64,000 nucleotides of DNA from Legionella quinlivanii. GTDB lineage: Bacteria; Pseudomonadota; Gammaproteobacteria; Legionellales; Legionellaceae. The DNA lies in NCBI RefSeq assembly GCF_900461555.1, contig NZ_UGOX01000001.1:3442420-3506419 (forward strand), read 5' to 3'. Numbering within the stretch: the first letter of the stretch is position 1; every line of letters begins with the position of its first letter. Made by a program: the position numbers and the translations under genes. This document shows positions 55,791 to 64,000 of the stretch, in pieces. The notes under the pieces were generated by a model. The model did no database searches. It had not been told where the DNA came from and saw nothing but the letters and a program-made list of their open reading frames with translations.

Positions 55791-57551
55791 CTAGAAACAA
55801 CAGCTTCTATTGAGCTCAGCGGTTTCCAGATGCAATTCCTCAAGGGGTGCCTCCTCGAGATCTTTCAGCAGTTTTTCCTCCTCACTGGCTTCCGGCGCAG
55901 GCAATGCAGCCTGTTTCTGCTGATGTCTTTGATAGGCATTCACGAGTTCATAAACCGCATAAGCAGCAATGATTACCAGAGCAGCCTGCCAACAAATGGC
56001 TAAAGTACTGATAATTAATGCAGGCATTACCGTATTTTTAATCATTGTATAAATAAAATCATGCCTGGCGTTTTGGTGTTCCTGAACCAGTTTTCTGACT
56101 CGCTCATCCAGGATTAATTGGTCAGCCCAATAATCACTCTCATGCAAGGTATCGAAAGGATCCTCACGATGCTGTCTGGCTAATTCAACAGCTTCCTGCA
56201 ATCTTAATGTCTTTTCACGATACTCGCCAAAGGCATCGGCTGATAAATACATTCCCACTGCGACCGCACACAACGCATAGGACGCCAGAATAATTCCAGG
56301 TGGGGTGAATAGCAGGGCAGCAGAAAATCCCATCACCAGTAAAGTGGCGGCAGCTGCATTAAATAAGAATTTGGCATTGGCTGCTTCCCATTTTAAATCC
56401 AGTTCACGAAGCTGGGCACGGACCGCTTCATGACGTGCTTTCAACTGCCTGCTTTCTTTATCATCCACATCGCTTTTCTTCAGCAACCGAACTTCAATAT
56501 CAGCCAACTCCTGCACATACTGCTTACGTTTAATATCGTATTCCCGATGGGCAAGAAAGCGACGCCACATAATCATAGCCACGTCAAAGACCAGAAAACC
56601 AGCCGTGATCCAGCCGGCAGCCGGAGCGGAGATATGGAAAAAACTGTTATAATTGGTAATACCGTTTACGGTAGCCCAGACGATGTCATTTAAAAAATTG
56701 CAATGACGTTTGTACAGTTCATCCATGAACCTCTCGGTTCTGGTTCTTGATTTTTCTTCTTCAGAGGGGAAGAAAGTATGTTTAATTAAAGCCAGGGAAT
56801 CAAGCATAAAACGTGAAGCAAAAAAACCTACGCTCAATGCACGAAAAATTGAATTGGGTAATTCAAAAGTATGAATTATTTTTTCAGCATCAATGTGATG
56901 ACCTACCAGTTTATCGAGTTTTTCAAGCACATGGGTATCACGAGCCAGCCTCAAGCCACTGCTTAGAGTCATGCGGCAAAATGCCCAATAAAGACGGCAA
57001 ACGTTTAAGTAAGCAATTTTGTTTCGTAATAAAGATAAATGAAGAGGGGTTTCTGCCAGATCAAGCAAACCTTCCTTCATTTTTTTGAGTACATGCGCCA
57101 GAAATGATTCATGGGCTTTTCGCGTTTCTACATTTTTTTTATCAATACGATTTTTAATCTGTTGGCAAAGTAGTGCATACAGCTCAGCCTTGTTTTTCAG
57201 ATTATTATCTCTGTCGCGGTAGTATTGATCGTAGGCGCAAGCCCCATAGACTTCCTGGAGCATTAAACCACAATGATAAGCCCATTTTAATAGTTCATCA
57301 TTCTCCTGCTTTAAGAGCTTCTTATCTATGCTGCCGAGAATGTCATAGAATTCCTGCTCTATCAACGTTTTGTTGGGAGCAATGGAGCGAAAGTTGAGAA
57401 TATCTTCCTCACTGTCCTCGTCCTCCAATTCGGTACCTTCGTTTTTAAGATGAAGGCGCATATACTCTTCCACTGCAGCGGTCGTTTGCAGTTGTTTTTC
57501 AAAAAAACGATTTTTTTGATTCAGGAAATTTGTATATGCCGAGTCAACCAT
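55791..57551 (-). CDS. Multi-pass membrane protein with C-terminal glutamate block, putative Dot/Icm effector
   Basis: 586 residues. Helical, charged N-terminal half; hydrophobic segments at about 315-335, two at about 400-445 and one or two at about 515-545. The last 36 residues contain EASEEEKLLKDLEEAPLEEL, a glutamate block of the kind that promotes Dot/Icm export, and end NRSCCF. No family is recognised. It is convergent with legP and near mnmE; in L. pneumophila a translocated protein (lpg3000, from memory) occupies a similar place. Confidence 0.75.
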   Translation of the reverse strand: MVDSAYTNFLNQKNRFFEKQLQTTAAVEEYMRLHLKNEGTELEDEDSEEDILNFRSIAPNKTLIEQEFYDILGSIDKKLLKQENDELLKWAYHCGLMLQEVYGACAYDQYYRDRDNNLKNKAELYALLCQQIKNRIDKKNVETRKAHESFLAHVLKKMKEGLLDLAETPLHLSLLRNKIAYLNVCRLYWAFCRMTLSSGLRLARDTHVLEKLDKLVGHHIDAEKIIHTFELPNSIFRALSVGFFASRFMLDSLALIKHTFFPSEEEKSRTRTERFMDELYKRHCNFLNDIVWATVNGITNYNSFFHISAPAAGWITAGFLVFDVAMIMWRRFLAHREYDIKRKQYVQELADIEVRLLKKSDVDDKESRQLKARHEAVRAQLRELDLKWEAANAKFLFNAAAATLLVMGFSAALLFTPPGIILASYALCAVAVGMYLSADAFGEYREKTLRLQEAVELARQHREDPFDTLHESDYWADQLILDERVRKLVQEHQNARHDFIYTMIKNTVMPALIISTLAICWQAALVIIAAYAVYELVNAYQRHQQKQAALPAPEASEEEKLLKDLEEAPLEELHLETAELNRSCCF

Positions 57552-57681
57552 AGTTCAATCCATAAAATGCGCAGTAAGCCGAATTTATAACTTATCATGG
57601 CTAAAGCCAAGAAACAAGACTTTCTGTATTTTATTTTTTCAATCTGCCGATAGAAAAACAATTAACAATTTACGGATTGAC

Positions 57682-58959
57682 TCAGCTTGCTTCAAGAATT
57701 GCCGCAACCCCCATACCTCCAGCGGTACAGATTGAAATTAAACCCCGGCCACTGCCTTTTTGATGCAGCATTTTGGCAAGACTGGCTACTATCCGGGTTC
57801 CTGTTGCTGCAAATGGATGGCCTAAAGCCACGCTGCCCCCCTTAATATTCAGCAGTGTCCGATCAATTGAACCCATTGCATTGTTTCTGGATAAGACCCG
57901 CTTGCAATACTCCGCAGATTCCCAGGCTTTCAAAGTACAAAGAACTTGCCCGGCAAATGCCTCATGTATTTCATAAAAGTCAAAACTCTGAAGCGTTAAA
58001 CGATTGCGTTTCAATAACTCACTCACCGCAATGGTAGGCGCCATGAGTAAGCCTTCGCCGGCAACAAAATTGACGGCAGCTACCTCAGCATCGACAAAAC
58101 GAGCCAGCATGGGTAGATGCTGCTCTTTGGCGCGGCTCTCAGAAAGCAGGTATACAGCAGATGATCCATCCGTAAGTGGAGTGCTGTTTCCGGCAGTAAG
58201 GCTGCCCTTTCCACTGGTCGTATCAAAAACCGGTTTTAATCTGGCTAAACTTTCCAAAGACGCATTACTTCGTAAAATACCGTCTTTTTTTAATCCCATA
58301 TATTCCAGTACCAAATCATCATAAAAGCCTTCCTCATAGGCCTTGGCACCATGCTGATGACTTAACAAGGTCAACTCATCCTGCGCCTCTCTGCTGATCT
58401 GCCATTCCTTGACCATTTTTTCAGTGTGCTGCCCCATTGATAGCCCGGTTCTTGGTTCTACAACCCCCGGATATTGAGGGTTTAAATCAGAAGGCCTGAA
58501 CGCCAGTAAGGCCTTAAGCTTTGAAGAAAAATCCTTCGCCTGTTTAAGCTGCGTTAATTTCAAACTAAAGGAGCGCGGAAGCATCACCGGAAAATCGCTG
58601 TTGGTGTCGACACCGCCGGCAATGCCATCTTCTATCTGATAGTTAGCAATTTTCAGAGCAATTTGCAGACTGGCCTCAAGACTGGTACCGCAGGCTCGTT
58701 GCAAGGTATACCCTGGTGTTGCCGGATTTAAACTGGTTCCCAGCACACACTCTCTTGATAAATTCCAGTTAAAAGGACTGGTAATCACCGCTCCAAGAGC
58801 TACATCACCAACCAACTGATTTTCCAGTTTAAATTTTTTAACCAATGCCTGGAGAGAGGCTATCATAAGCTCCTGGGTGCTTATGTCACTATAACTTCCC
58901 ATTGATTTTACAAAAGGGGTACGAATACCCCCTGCGATGTAGACCGGCCGAGTTTTCAT
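57682..58959 (-). CDS. Acetyl-CoA C-acyltransferase (thiolase), FadI-like
   Basis: 425-residue thiolase. The acyl-carrying cysteine lies in RACGTSLEAS, the HEAFAGQV and GHPFAATGTRIVAS blocks and the second active-site cysteine in CTAGGMGVA are all present. The EPRTGLSMGQHTEKM segment and length resemble FadI, the anaerobic beta-oxidation trifunctional partner, rather than AtoB. No fadJ partner is adjacent, so the pathway is not settled. Intact frame. Confidence 0.9.
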   Translation of the reverse strand: MKTRPVYIAGGIRTPFVKSMGSYSDISTQELMIASLQALVKKFKLENQLVGDVALGAVITSPFNWNLSRECVLGTSLNPATPGYTLQRACGTSLEASLQIALKIANYQIEDGIAGGVDTNSDFPVMLPRSFSLKLTQLKQAKDFSSKLKALLAFRPSDLNPQYPGVVEPRTGLSMGQHTEKMVKEWQISREAQDELTLLSHQHGAKAYEEGFYDDLVLEYMGLKKDGILRSNASLESLARLKPVFDTTSGKGSLTAGNSTPLTDGSSAVYLLSESRAKEQHLPMLARFVDAEVAAVNFVAGEGLLMAPTIAVSELLKRNRLTLQSFDFYEIHEAFAGQVLCTLKAWESAEYCKRVLSRNNAMGSIDRTLLNIKGGSVALGHPFAATGTRIVASLAKMLHQKGSGRGLISICTAGGMGVAAILEAS

Positions 58960-59027
58960 TACGCATCCTTATTGCTCTTTATTACTATAGTTTAGCCGGG
59001 TTGTGAGAAGTGATAATAAATGTGTGT

Positions 59028-60365
59028 TTATTTGCCAATACAAAAACTGGAAAAAATCTTTCCTAGCAGATCATCGGAGCTAAACTCACCAGTGATTTCG
59101 CATAATTGCAGATGAGCCTGACGTAAATCTTCTGCGAGGAGTTCGCCTGCTTTGACATCTATTAGTTGATCAAGGCCTTTGATAAGAAATTGATGGGCTT
59201 GTTCGAGCGCTTGCAAATGTCTTCTTCGTGCAATGAACTGGCCTTCGGATGCCTGATAGCCCACAATGGCTTTTATTTTTGTTTTTAATGCCTCTATCCC
59301 TTGCCCTGATTTTGCCGAAATGTAGATTGCTTCTTTATCAGGTAAAGCGGAAGGATTGAGATCAATTTTATTAAACACTTTCACCAGAGGAACATTCTGC
59401 GGAAGATTAGCTCTGACTTCTTCACTAATCGTACAATCTGCATGATCAGTGGATATATCCATAATCATTAGTACACAATCAGCTTGTCTGACTGCCTGCC
59501 AGGCGCGTTTGATTCCTTCCTGCTCTACGATATCTTCACTTTCACGAAGACCGGCAGTATCGATAAAATGAACAGGCAGGTCGTCCAGCAATACTTCTTC
59601 TCGCATGATGTCACGGGTAGTACCAGCAATGTCAGTGACGATTGCCACTTCCCGTCCCGCTAAATGATTTATTAATGTGGACTTACCGGCGTTGGGCTTG
59701 CCAACTATCACAATTGAAAGACCCTCTCTTAAAAGAGCCCCCTGATTGGCATTGGTACGCAGAGATTGTAATTCAGTGAGAATAGACTGCAATTTTTGTA
59801 AAATTTTTCCGTCACTGAGAAAATCCACTTCTTCCTCGGGAAAATCAATTGCAGCCTCGACATACATCCGCAAATGGATAATCTGCTCGTTTAATGCATG
59901 AATTTTTTTAGAAAACTCCCCCTGAAGAGAACGAACCGCCATTCTGGCAGCAGTTAGCGTACTGGCATGAATCAGATCAGCAATTGCTTCTGCCTGAGTC
60001 AGATCAATTTTATCATTTAAAAAAGCCCGTTCGGAAAATTCGCCCGGGCGAGCCAGCCTTGCACCACAGGCCAAACATTCATTTACCAGATAATCCAGAA
60101 CCACAGGAGAACCATGTCCCTGAAACTCAACCACTTCTTCACCAGTAAACGAATGAGGGTTTTTAAAATAAAGAATCAGCCCTTGGTCGATTATTTCCTG
60201 ATTTAGATTATAGAAGCGGGTGTATATGGCCTGACGCGGAATTAATTGAGTCTGACCGCTTAGTTTAAGTCCAATTTCATAAGCCAGAGGCCCGGAAACT
60301 CGAACAATACCCACTCCTCCGCGACCAGGAGGAGTGGCTATAGCAACTATGCTGTCATTATTCAT
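59028..60365 (-). CDS. mnmE: tRNA modification GTPase MnmE
   Basis: 445-residue GTPase that with MnmG adds carboxymethylaminomethyl to U34 of certain tRNAs. N-terminal tetrahydrofolate-binding domain ([21 protein letters not shown]), G1 [10 protein letters not shown]2-region [11 protein letters not shown]3 DTAGLRES, G4 NKID and the C-terminal CIGK, whose cysteine is essential in the family. The start is adjacent to the yidC stop. Confidence 0.98.
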   Translation of the reverse strand: MNNDSIVAIATPPGRGGVGIVRVSGPLAYEIGLKLSGQTQLIPRQAIYTRFYNLNQEIIDQGLILYFKNPHSFTGEEVVEFQGHGSPVVLDYLVNECLACGARLARPGEFSERAFLNDKIDLTQAEAIADLIHASTLTAARMAVRSLQGEFSKKIHALNEQIIHLRMYVEAAIDFPEEEVDFLSDGKILQKLQSILTELQSLRTNANQGALLREGLSIVIVGKPNAGKSTLINHLAGREVAIVTDIAGTTRDIMREEVLLDDLPVHFIDTAGLRESEDIVEQEGIKRAWQAVRQADCVLMIMDISTDHADCTISEEVRANLPQNVPLVKVFNKIDLNPSALPDKEAIYISAKSGQGIEALKTKIKAIVGYQASEGQFIARRRHLQALEQAHQFLIKGLDQLIDVKAGELLAEDLRQAHLQLCEITGEFSSDDLLGKIFSSFCIGK

Positions 60366-62045
60366 TTATTTGACGGTAACCATTTTTTTGTTGACTGGTT
60401 TATCATCACTGTACTTACGCGTGATATACCATTGCTGCAAAATTGACAATGTATTATTCACAATCCAGTATAAGACCAGACCGGCTGGGAAACTCCAGAA
60501 CAGCGCGGTAAACAATACCGGTAAAAACATCATCACTTTGGCCTGAGTCGGATCGGGAGGAGCAGGGTTGAGCCTTTGCTGAATCAGCATGGTAGCTCCC
60601 ATAATAATGGGCAGTACATGATAGGGATCAGCCGCAGACAAGTCTTTGATCCAGAACATAAAGGGAGCCTGACGCAGTTCAACGCTTTCAAGCAATACCC
60701 AATAGAGAGCGATAAAGACAGGAATCTGTACCAGAATAGGTAAACAGCCCCCTAAAGGATTGACCTGTTCTGCACGATAAAGCTCCATCGTAGCCTGACT
60801 TAACTTGGCCTTATCATCACCATATCGCTCACGCAAAGCCTGTAATTTAGGCTGAAGTTTGCGCATGCCTGCCATCGACTTGTAACTGCTTGCTGATAGC
60901 CGGTAAAAAGCCAGTTTAATTAATACGGTAACGAGTACAATAGACCATCCCCAATTGCCCAGCACCGAATGGATTGCCTTCATTATCGAAAACAGGATTG
61001 AGGATAAAAACCATAACCAGCCATAGTCTACTGTCAGCTCAAGCCCAGGTGCTATTCCCTGGAGTACCTCAGTATTTTCGGGACCTACGTATAAGCCTGC
61101 GGCGATATTTTCTGACTCCCCAGGATTCACCTGTATAGCCGGACTTACAGAACCAATAGTGTAATCGCCCGCTGAGGCACGGGTATAAATTGTGTTTTTA
61201 GCTTCTTTAGCTGGAATCCAGGAACTCAGAAAATAATGCTGCTGCATAGCAATCCAGCCGCCATCAGCCTGGGCATTCAAATTATTCTTATCCATATCCT
61301 TGAAGCTGACTTTCTTATACTTGTATTGGCCTGGCACAGAATAGGAAGCGCCTGTATAAGAACCTACATGAAACATGCTGGATTTATCTTCTTCAGGAGT
61401 TGACCGCAGCAACTGCGTGTTCATATAGCCTTTCCAGGGTTCATTCCCCTGATTGCTGATAACATAGGCTACGTTAATCAGATAACTACCCCGAGTGAAA
61501 GTAAATGTTTTCTTCACTTTCAAACCATTCGCGGTTTGACCTTCCAGTGTTACTACTAAACTGTTTTGCCCAGGTTCCAGCTGATAATTATTACTGGCAG
61601 CCGTGTAATTCAAATCGAGAGTATCGATCTGCTTTCCGTCATGAGTAAACAAGCTGCTGTTCGCAACATACTGCTGATCAGGCTGCTCGTTCAGAATTGT
61701 GATCGGCTTATCCTGCTCGGAAACACTGACGGGGTAATTCAGCAAGTTGGCACGGACAACATCTCCTTGCCGGGTATCAATCATCATGTTAAACACATCG
61801 GTTTTAACATGGATTAATTGCCCGGTTTTTTCATTATCAGAAGAAATGCCCGGTTCTTTTATTGCTGAACCGGAAGTATTAGTTTCAGTTCCCGGTATAT
61901 TGGGCAGCAGTTTATTGCCGCTGGATGTGGATGTATTGGCAGCGCTTACAGTTTGCGGTGCAGGATAATCCATTTGCCAATTGGTCCATAAGGTATAAAT
62001 TACCAGCGCTAGGGCTGCGTATAACACGACTCGTCGGGTATCCAT
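60366..62045 (-). CDS. yidC: Membrane protein insertase YidC
   Basis: 559-residue inner-membrane insertase. An N-terminal membrane anchor ([18 protein letters not shown]) and a Ser/Thr-rich linker precede the periplasmic beta-sandwich (about 70-330); five helices follow from about residue 350. The hydrophilic-groove arginine is in [17 protein letters not shown], and [19 protein letters not shown] is typical. Basic C-terminus ([11 protein letters not shown]). It overlaps the yidD stop by one base (TAATG). Confidence 0.98.
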   Translation of the reverse strand: MDTRRVVLYAALALVIYTLWTNWQMDYPAPQTVSAANTSTSSGNKLLPNIPGTETNTSGSAIKEPGISSDNEKTGQLIHVKTDVFNMMIDTRQGDVVRANLLNYPVSVSEQDKPITILNEQPDQQYVANSSLFTHDGKQIDTLDLNYTAASNNYQLEPGQNSLVVTLEGQTANGLKVKKTFTFTRGSYLINVAYVISNQGNEPWKGYMNTQLLRSTPEEDKSSMFHVGSYTGASYSVPGQYKYKKVSFKDMDKNNLNAQADGGWIAMQQHYFLSSWIPAKEAKNTIYTRASAGDYTIGSVSPAIQVNPGESENIAAGLYVGPENTEVLQGIAPGLELTVDYGWLWFLSSILFSIMKAIHSVLGNWGWSIVLVTVLIKLAFYRLSASSYKSMAGMRKLQPKLQALRERYGDDKAKLSQATMELYRAEQVNPLGGCLPILVQIPVFIALYWVLLESVELRQAPFMFWIKDLSAADPYHVLPIIMGATMLIQQRLNPAPPDPTQAKVMMFLPVLFTALFWSFPAGLVLYWIVNNTLSILQQWYITRKYSDDKPVNKKMVTVK

Positions 62046-62293
62046 TAAGGTTTCTCTTCTTTCGGTAATACAGGATCAAATCCTCCATCAGCCCAAGGAT
62101 GGCAGCGTAACAAGCGGCCTATGGCGTACCATATTCCTTTGCAAATGCCAAATTGTTGAATTGCTGAGAGGGCATAGTCAGAACAGCTCGGATAAAACCG
62201 GCAGCATGGGCGCATAACAGGTCGAATGAGCAATTGATACAGCCTGATTGGTATTCCAGCTAACTGGCGTAAAATTTGGTTAGTTTTTCCCAT
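62045..62293 (-). CDS. yidD: Membrane protein insertion efficiency factor YidD
   Basis: 82-residue protein with the YidD core [29 protein letters not shown] and [12 protein letters not shown]; cysteines conserved. The ATG at 62293 is chosen; an in-frame TTG lies 7 codons upstream. It overlaps the rnpA 3' end by 34 bases, as is common. Confidence 0.95.
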   Translation of the reverse strand: MGKTNQILRQLAGIPIRLYQLLIRPVMRPCCRFYPSCSDYALSAIQQFGICKGIWYAIGRLLRCHPWADGGFDPVLPKEEKP

Positions 62294-62604
62294 GCTGAAC
62301 CCAGTTTTGTACAAATTGACTCATTGCTTGAATTAGTTACACCAGGACGCGCCAAAATTACAATATCTACAGCAGGCAGGCTGCTGTGCCTGAAACTTTC
62401 ACGCAACAGGCGTTTCAGGCGATTTCGATGGCAGGCTTGCGGTACTGCTTTTTTTGATAAGGCAAACCCAATCCGTGCAGACTGCTCAGTACTTTTGCAA
62501 TGAAGTATTACAAAATCCGATGTTACAGTCTTGTTAGCCTGACTAAACACGCGATTAAATTCTTTTTTGTTGGTTAACCGGCGTGCTCTGGTGAATCGAT
62601 ACAC
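62260..62604 (-). CDS. rnpA: Ribonuclease P protein component
   Basis: 114-residue basic protein subunit of RNase P, which removes tRNA 5' leaders. The signature FALSKKAVPQACHRNRLKRLLRE holds the RNR motif. The start is GTG at 62604, directly after the rpmH stop (TAAGTG), so translation is coupled. The RNA subunit gene rnpB was not seen in the window. Confidence 0.96.
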   Translation of the reverse strand: MYRFTRARRLTNKKEFNRVFSQANKTVTSDFVILHCKSTEQSARIGFALSKKAVPQACHRNRLKRLLRESFRHSSLPAVDIVILARPGVTNSSNESICTKLGSAWEKLTKFYAS

Positions 62605-62739
62605 TTAGGCAGATAAACGTTTACGTCCTTTAGCTCGGCGGCGCTTTAATACCAGACGACCACCTCGAGTTGACATGCGTTGACGAAAACCGTGATCACG
62701 CTTGCGTTTCAAATTACTAGGTTGAAAAGTTCTTTTCAT
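62605..62739 (-). CDS. rpmH: 50S ribosomal protein L34
   Basis: 44-residue, very basic protein: [20 protein letters not shown] then [19 protein letters not shown] and a short tail, an almost textbook L34. It begins the rpmH-rnpA-yidD-yidC-mnmE cluster. Confidence 0.99.
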   Translation of the reverse strand: MKRTFQPSNLKRKRDHGFRQRMSTRGGRLVLKRRRAKGRKRLSA

Positions 62740-63107
62740 AATAAACCGGATCTTTAGGATTTAGAGGTGGGCAATGATAGTGGAGTTTAATTATTCTGTC
62801 AAATCCCTGTTTTGTTTGCGGCCGGCTGTAAATAATAAAAAATTATATAGTTTATCTTTTGTGTTTATTATATAGAGACACAAGATCTGTTAATAACTTA
62901 TAAAAATTAAATAAAATCAGATATTTAATAAAACTTCTATCTTGTTTATAAACCTTGATCTTCAGAGGAATGCTTTGTTGGTATTTTAGTGGCATTCGTT
63001 TTTAGACTTATTTCATTCAGCTTTATACACAGATTTTATAGCCTCATATATACAAACTATTATTAATATCGTACAGTCATTCAAAGTTCGCTGTTTTATG
63101 TTCATTT
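62740..63107. other. 368-bp AT-rich intergenic region with a DnaA-box match
   Basis: Holds the rpmH promoter, then a long AT-rich stretch. TTATACACA at 63023-63031 fits the DnaA-box consensus TTATNCACA. Three GATC sites occur, but no cluster of DnaA boxes is visible. It lies next to rpmH, where many gammaproteobacteria have oriC, but this is weak evidence. Confidence 0.4.
62774..62802 (-). promoter_or_regulatory. Predicted sigma70 promoter of rpmH
   Basis: On the minus strand: perfect TTGACA (62802-62797), 17-base spacer, TATCAT (62779-62774). A start near 62767 would give a leader of about 28 bases. Confidence 0.8.
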
Positions 63108-63596
63108 ATGAGTATTAAAATAAGAGATGCTGAGATAAACGACATTGATGCCATTTTGTCGCTTCTTAAAGAATTAGCTGTTTTTGAAGAAAAACTCCCC
63201 CAGGACAATGGCTTGACACGTGAAAAGCTATTAGATCATGCCTTTGAAAGGCAGTATATTTCGCTATTGGTGGCTGAGGAAAACAATGCCGTAGCCGGTC
63301 TAGCCATCTATCATTATACTTATTCCGTTTCGGTTGGAGCACGGGCTCTATATCTTGAGGATCTGTTTATTTCAGAAGCGCATCGGCATCATCGTCTTGG
63401 GACCCTTCTTTTATCCAGGCTTGCTCAAATTGCGCTTGACAATGAATGTTGTCGCCTTGAATGGCACACCTTTTCCTGGAATGAACAGGCGGTGAATTTT
63501 TATACCAGCCTGAATTGTGTTTTTCGACACGATTCAATTCCAGTACGATTACAAGGGGAGCCGCTTGTCGAATTAGCTAAATTTGCTGAAAACTGA
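63108..63596 (+). CDS. GNAT-family N-acetyltransferase (diamine/polyamine type)
   Basis: 162-residue GNAT enzyme. The acetyl-CoA segment is LYLEDLFISEAHRHHRLGTLLL (here R/H-x-x-R-x-G) and CRLEWHTFSWNEQAVNFYTSL is the block typical of spermidine/spermine or diamine N-acetyltransferases. Substrate undetermined. It lies in the presumed origin region between rpmH and the end of the window. Confidence 0.87.
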   Translation: MSIKIRDAEINDIDAILSLLKELAVFEEKLPQDNGLTREKLLDHAFERQYISLLVAEENNAVAGLAIYHYTYSVSVGARALYLEDLFISEAHRHHRLGTLLLSRLAQIALDNECCRLEWHTFSWNEQAVNFYTSLNCVFRHDSIPVRLQGEPLVELAKFAEN

Positions 63597-64000
63597 TTGT
63601 ACTAACGGCGAATTATTGCCTGGAATATGTTGAAGCTGGCCTCAATATGTACTGAGGTAAGAGGGGACCTGAATTGACTTGTCAGGCGGTATTAGAAGTA
63701 TATGGCAGTACTGATTTTAGATTAAGCCGATTAGAATGCCATCTCTTGGCTTCAATAAAATTTGCTTAATTTTTGTAGATAAGTCTGTTTTTTTCATTAT
63801 CTACAGGTATAATTGGTTCCCCAATATTTTTTTTACTATTCAACGCAAGCTATTTATAAGCTTTTTCGTTGGTATTTTATATTTCTAATAAATGTCGTCC
63901 CCCCTTTGGGTGACTTGCCACAAGCAGGATGGATCTAATGGCAGTACTACGTTGATTCATTGCAAAGTGTTGCAATGTAATTTGTTATGAGGAGTGTTCT
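63597..64000. other. 404-bp AT-rich region, possible origin flank and gene leader
   Basis: Contains an inverted pair of TTATCTACA-type boxes (63774-63782 and 63797-63805), each one base off a DnaA box; an 11-bp direct repeat ATGGCAGTACT (63702 and 63938); a perfect 8-bp hairpin CATTGCAA-AGTG-TTGCAATG (63958-63977); and GAGGAG at 63989-63994, six bases before the window ends, a likely ribosome-binding site for a gene just outside. Confidence 0.45.

Noticed and set aside
63958..63977. Terminator at the end of the window
   Set aside because: Perfect hairpin, but no U-run follows and it is over 350 bases past the nearest stop.

Overview
The window looks like a chromosomal segment of a Legionella-type gammaproteobacterium lying just beside the replication origin. 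Three things suggest this: the order rpmH-rnpA-yidD-yidC-mnmE (typical of the origin), an astacin-family protease closely resembling the Legionella effector LegP a few genes from mnmE, and several very large unknown proteins of the kind seen among Dot/Icm effectors. No species can be named. Base composition is moderately AT-rich, and the accessory genes tend to be more so.

Layout. 1-3316: ubiquinone and Tat genes (ubiE partial, ubiJ, ubiB, tatA, tatB; no tatC). 3366-9613: a methionine sulfoxide reductase fusion, a lytic transglycosylase, tesA diverging from an ABC exporter pair (ybbA-ybbP), and a DUF2513 protein. 9844-17367 (minus strand): rho, trxA and rsmE, with an accessory block between rho and trxA (GAF plus degenerate GGDEF protein, PhoD-like phosphoesterase, unknown 539-residue protein). 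17437-22512: fumC, a glycerophosphodiesterase, tRNA-Leu(CAG), a beta-propeller-like unknown, a GlcG/HbpS-like protein and psd. 22513-23171: a composite palindromic repeat. 23172-31390: three large unknown proteins, one with kinase-like motifs. 31503-35087: a DUF2520 protein, a hotdog protein and parC. 35249-42178: the complete atpIBEFHAGDC operon on the minus strand. 42734-47894: a small His-rich ORF and the BON/dolP-diaA-yraN-lpoA cluster diverging from rsmI. 48012-54778: a three-gene cassette made of a 1727-residue repeat protein, an RlmN-like radical SAM protein and a nucleotidyltransferase-like protein. 54880-57551: legP and a membrane protein with a glutamate-rich C-terminus. 57682-62739: thiolase, mnmE, yidC, yidD, rnpA, rpmH. 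63108-63596: a GNAT acetyltransferase. The window ends in AT-rich DNA with a ribosome-binding-like GAGGAG; the next gene may be dnaA, outside the window.

The best candidate for an undescribed system is the tightly spaced cassette at 48012-54778. Its radical SAM member keeps the CxxxCxxC cluster motif and the C-terminal CGQLAG cysteine of RlmN/Cfr, but has glutamate where those enzymes have their second catalytic cysteine. Other accessory signals are the nested repeat at 22.6-23.0 kb with a perfect 25-bp inverted repeat and seven 19-bp tandem units, the kinase-like 960-residue protein, and a PmrA-like direct repeat upstream of legP. Housekeeping operons appear intact.
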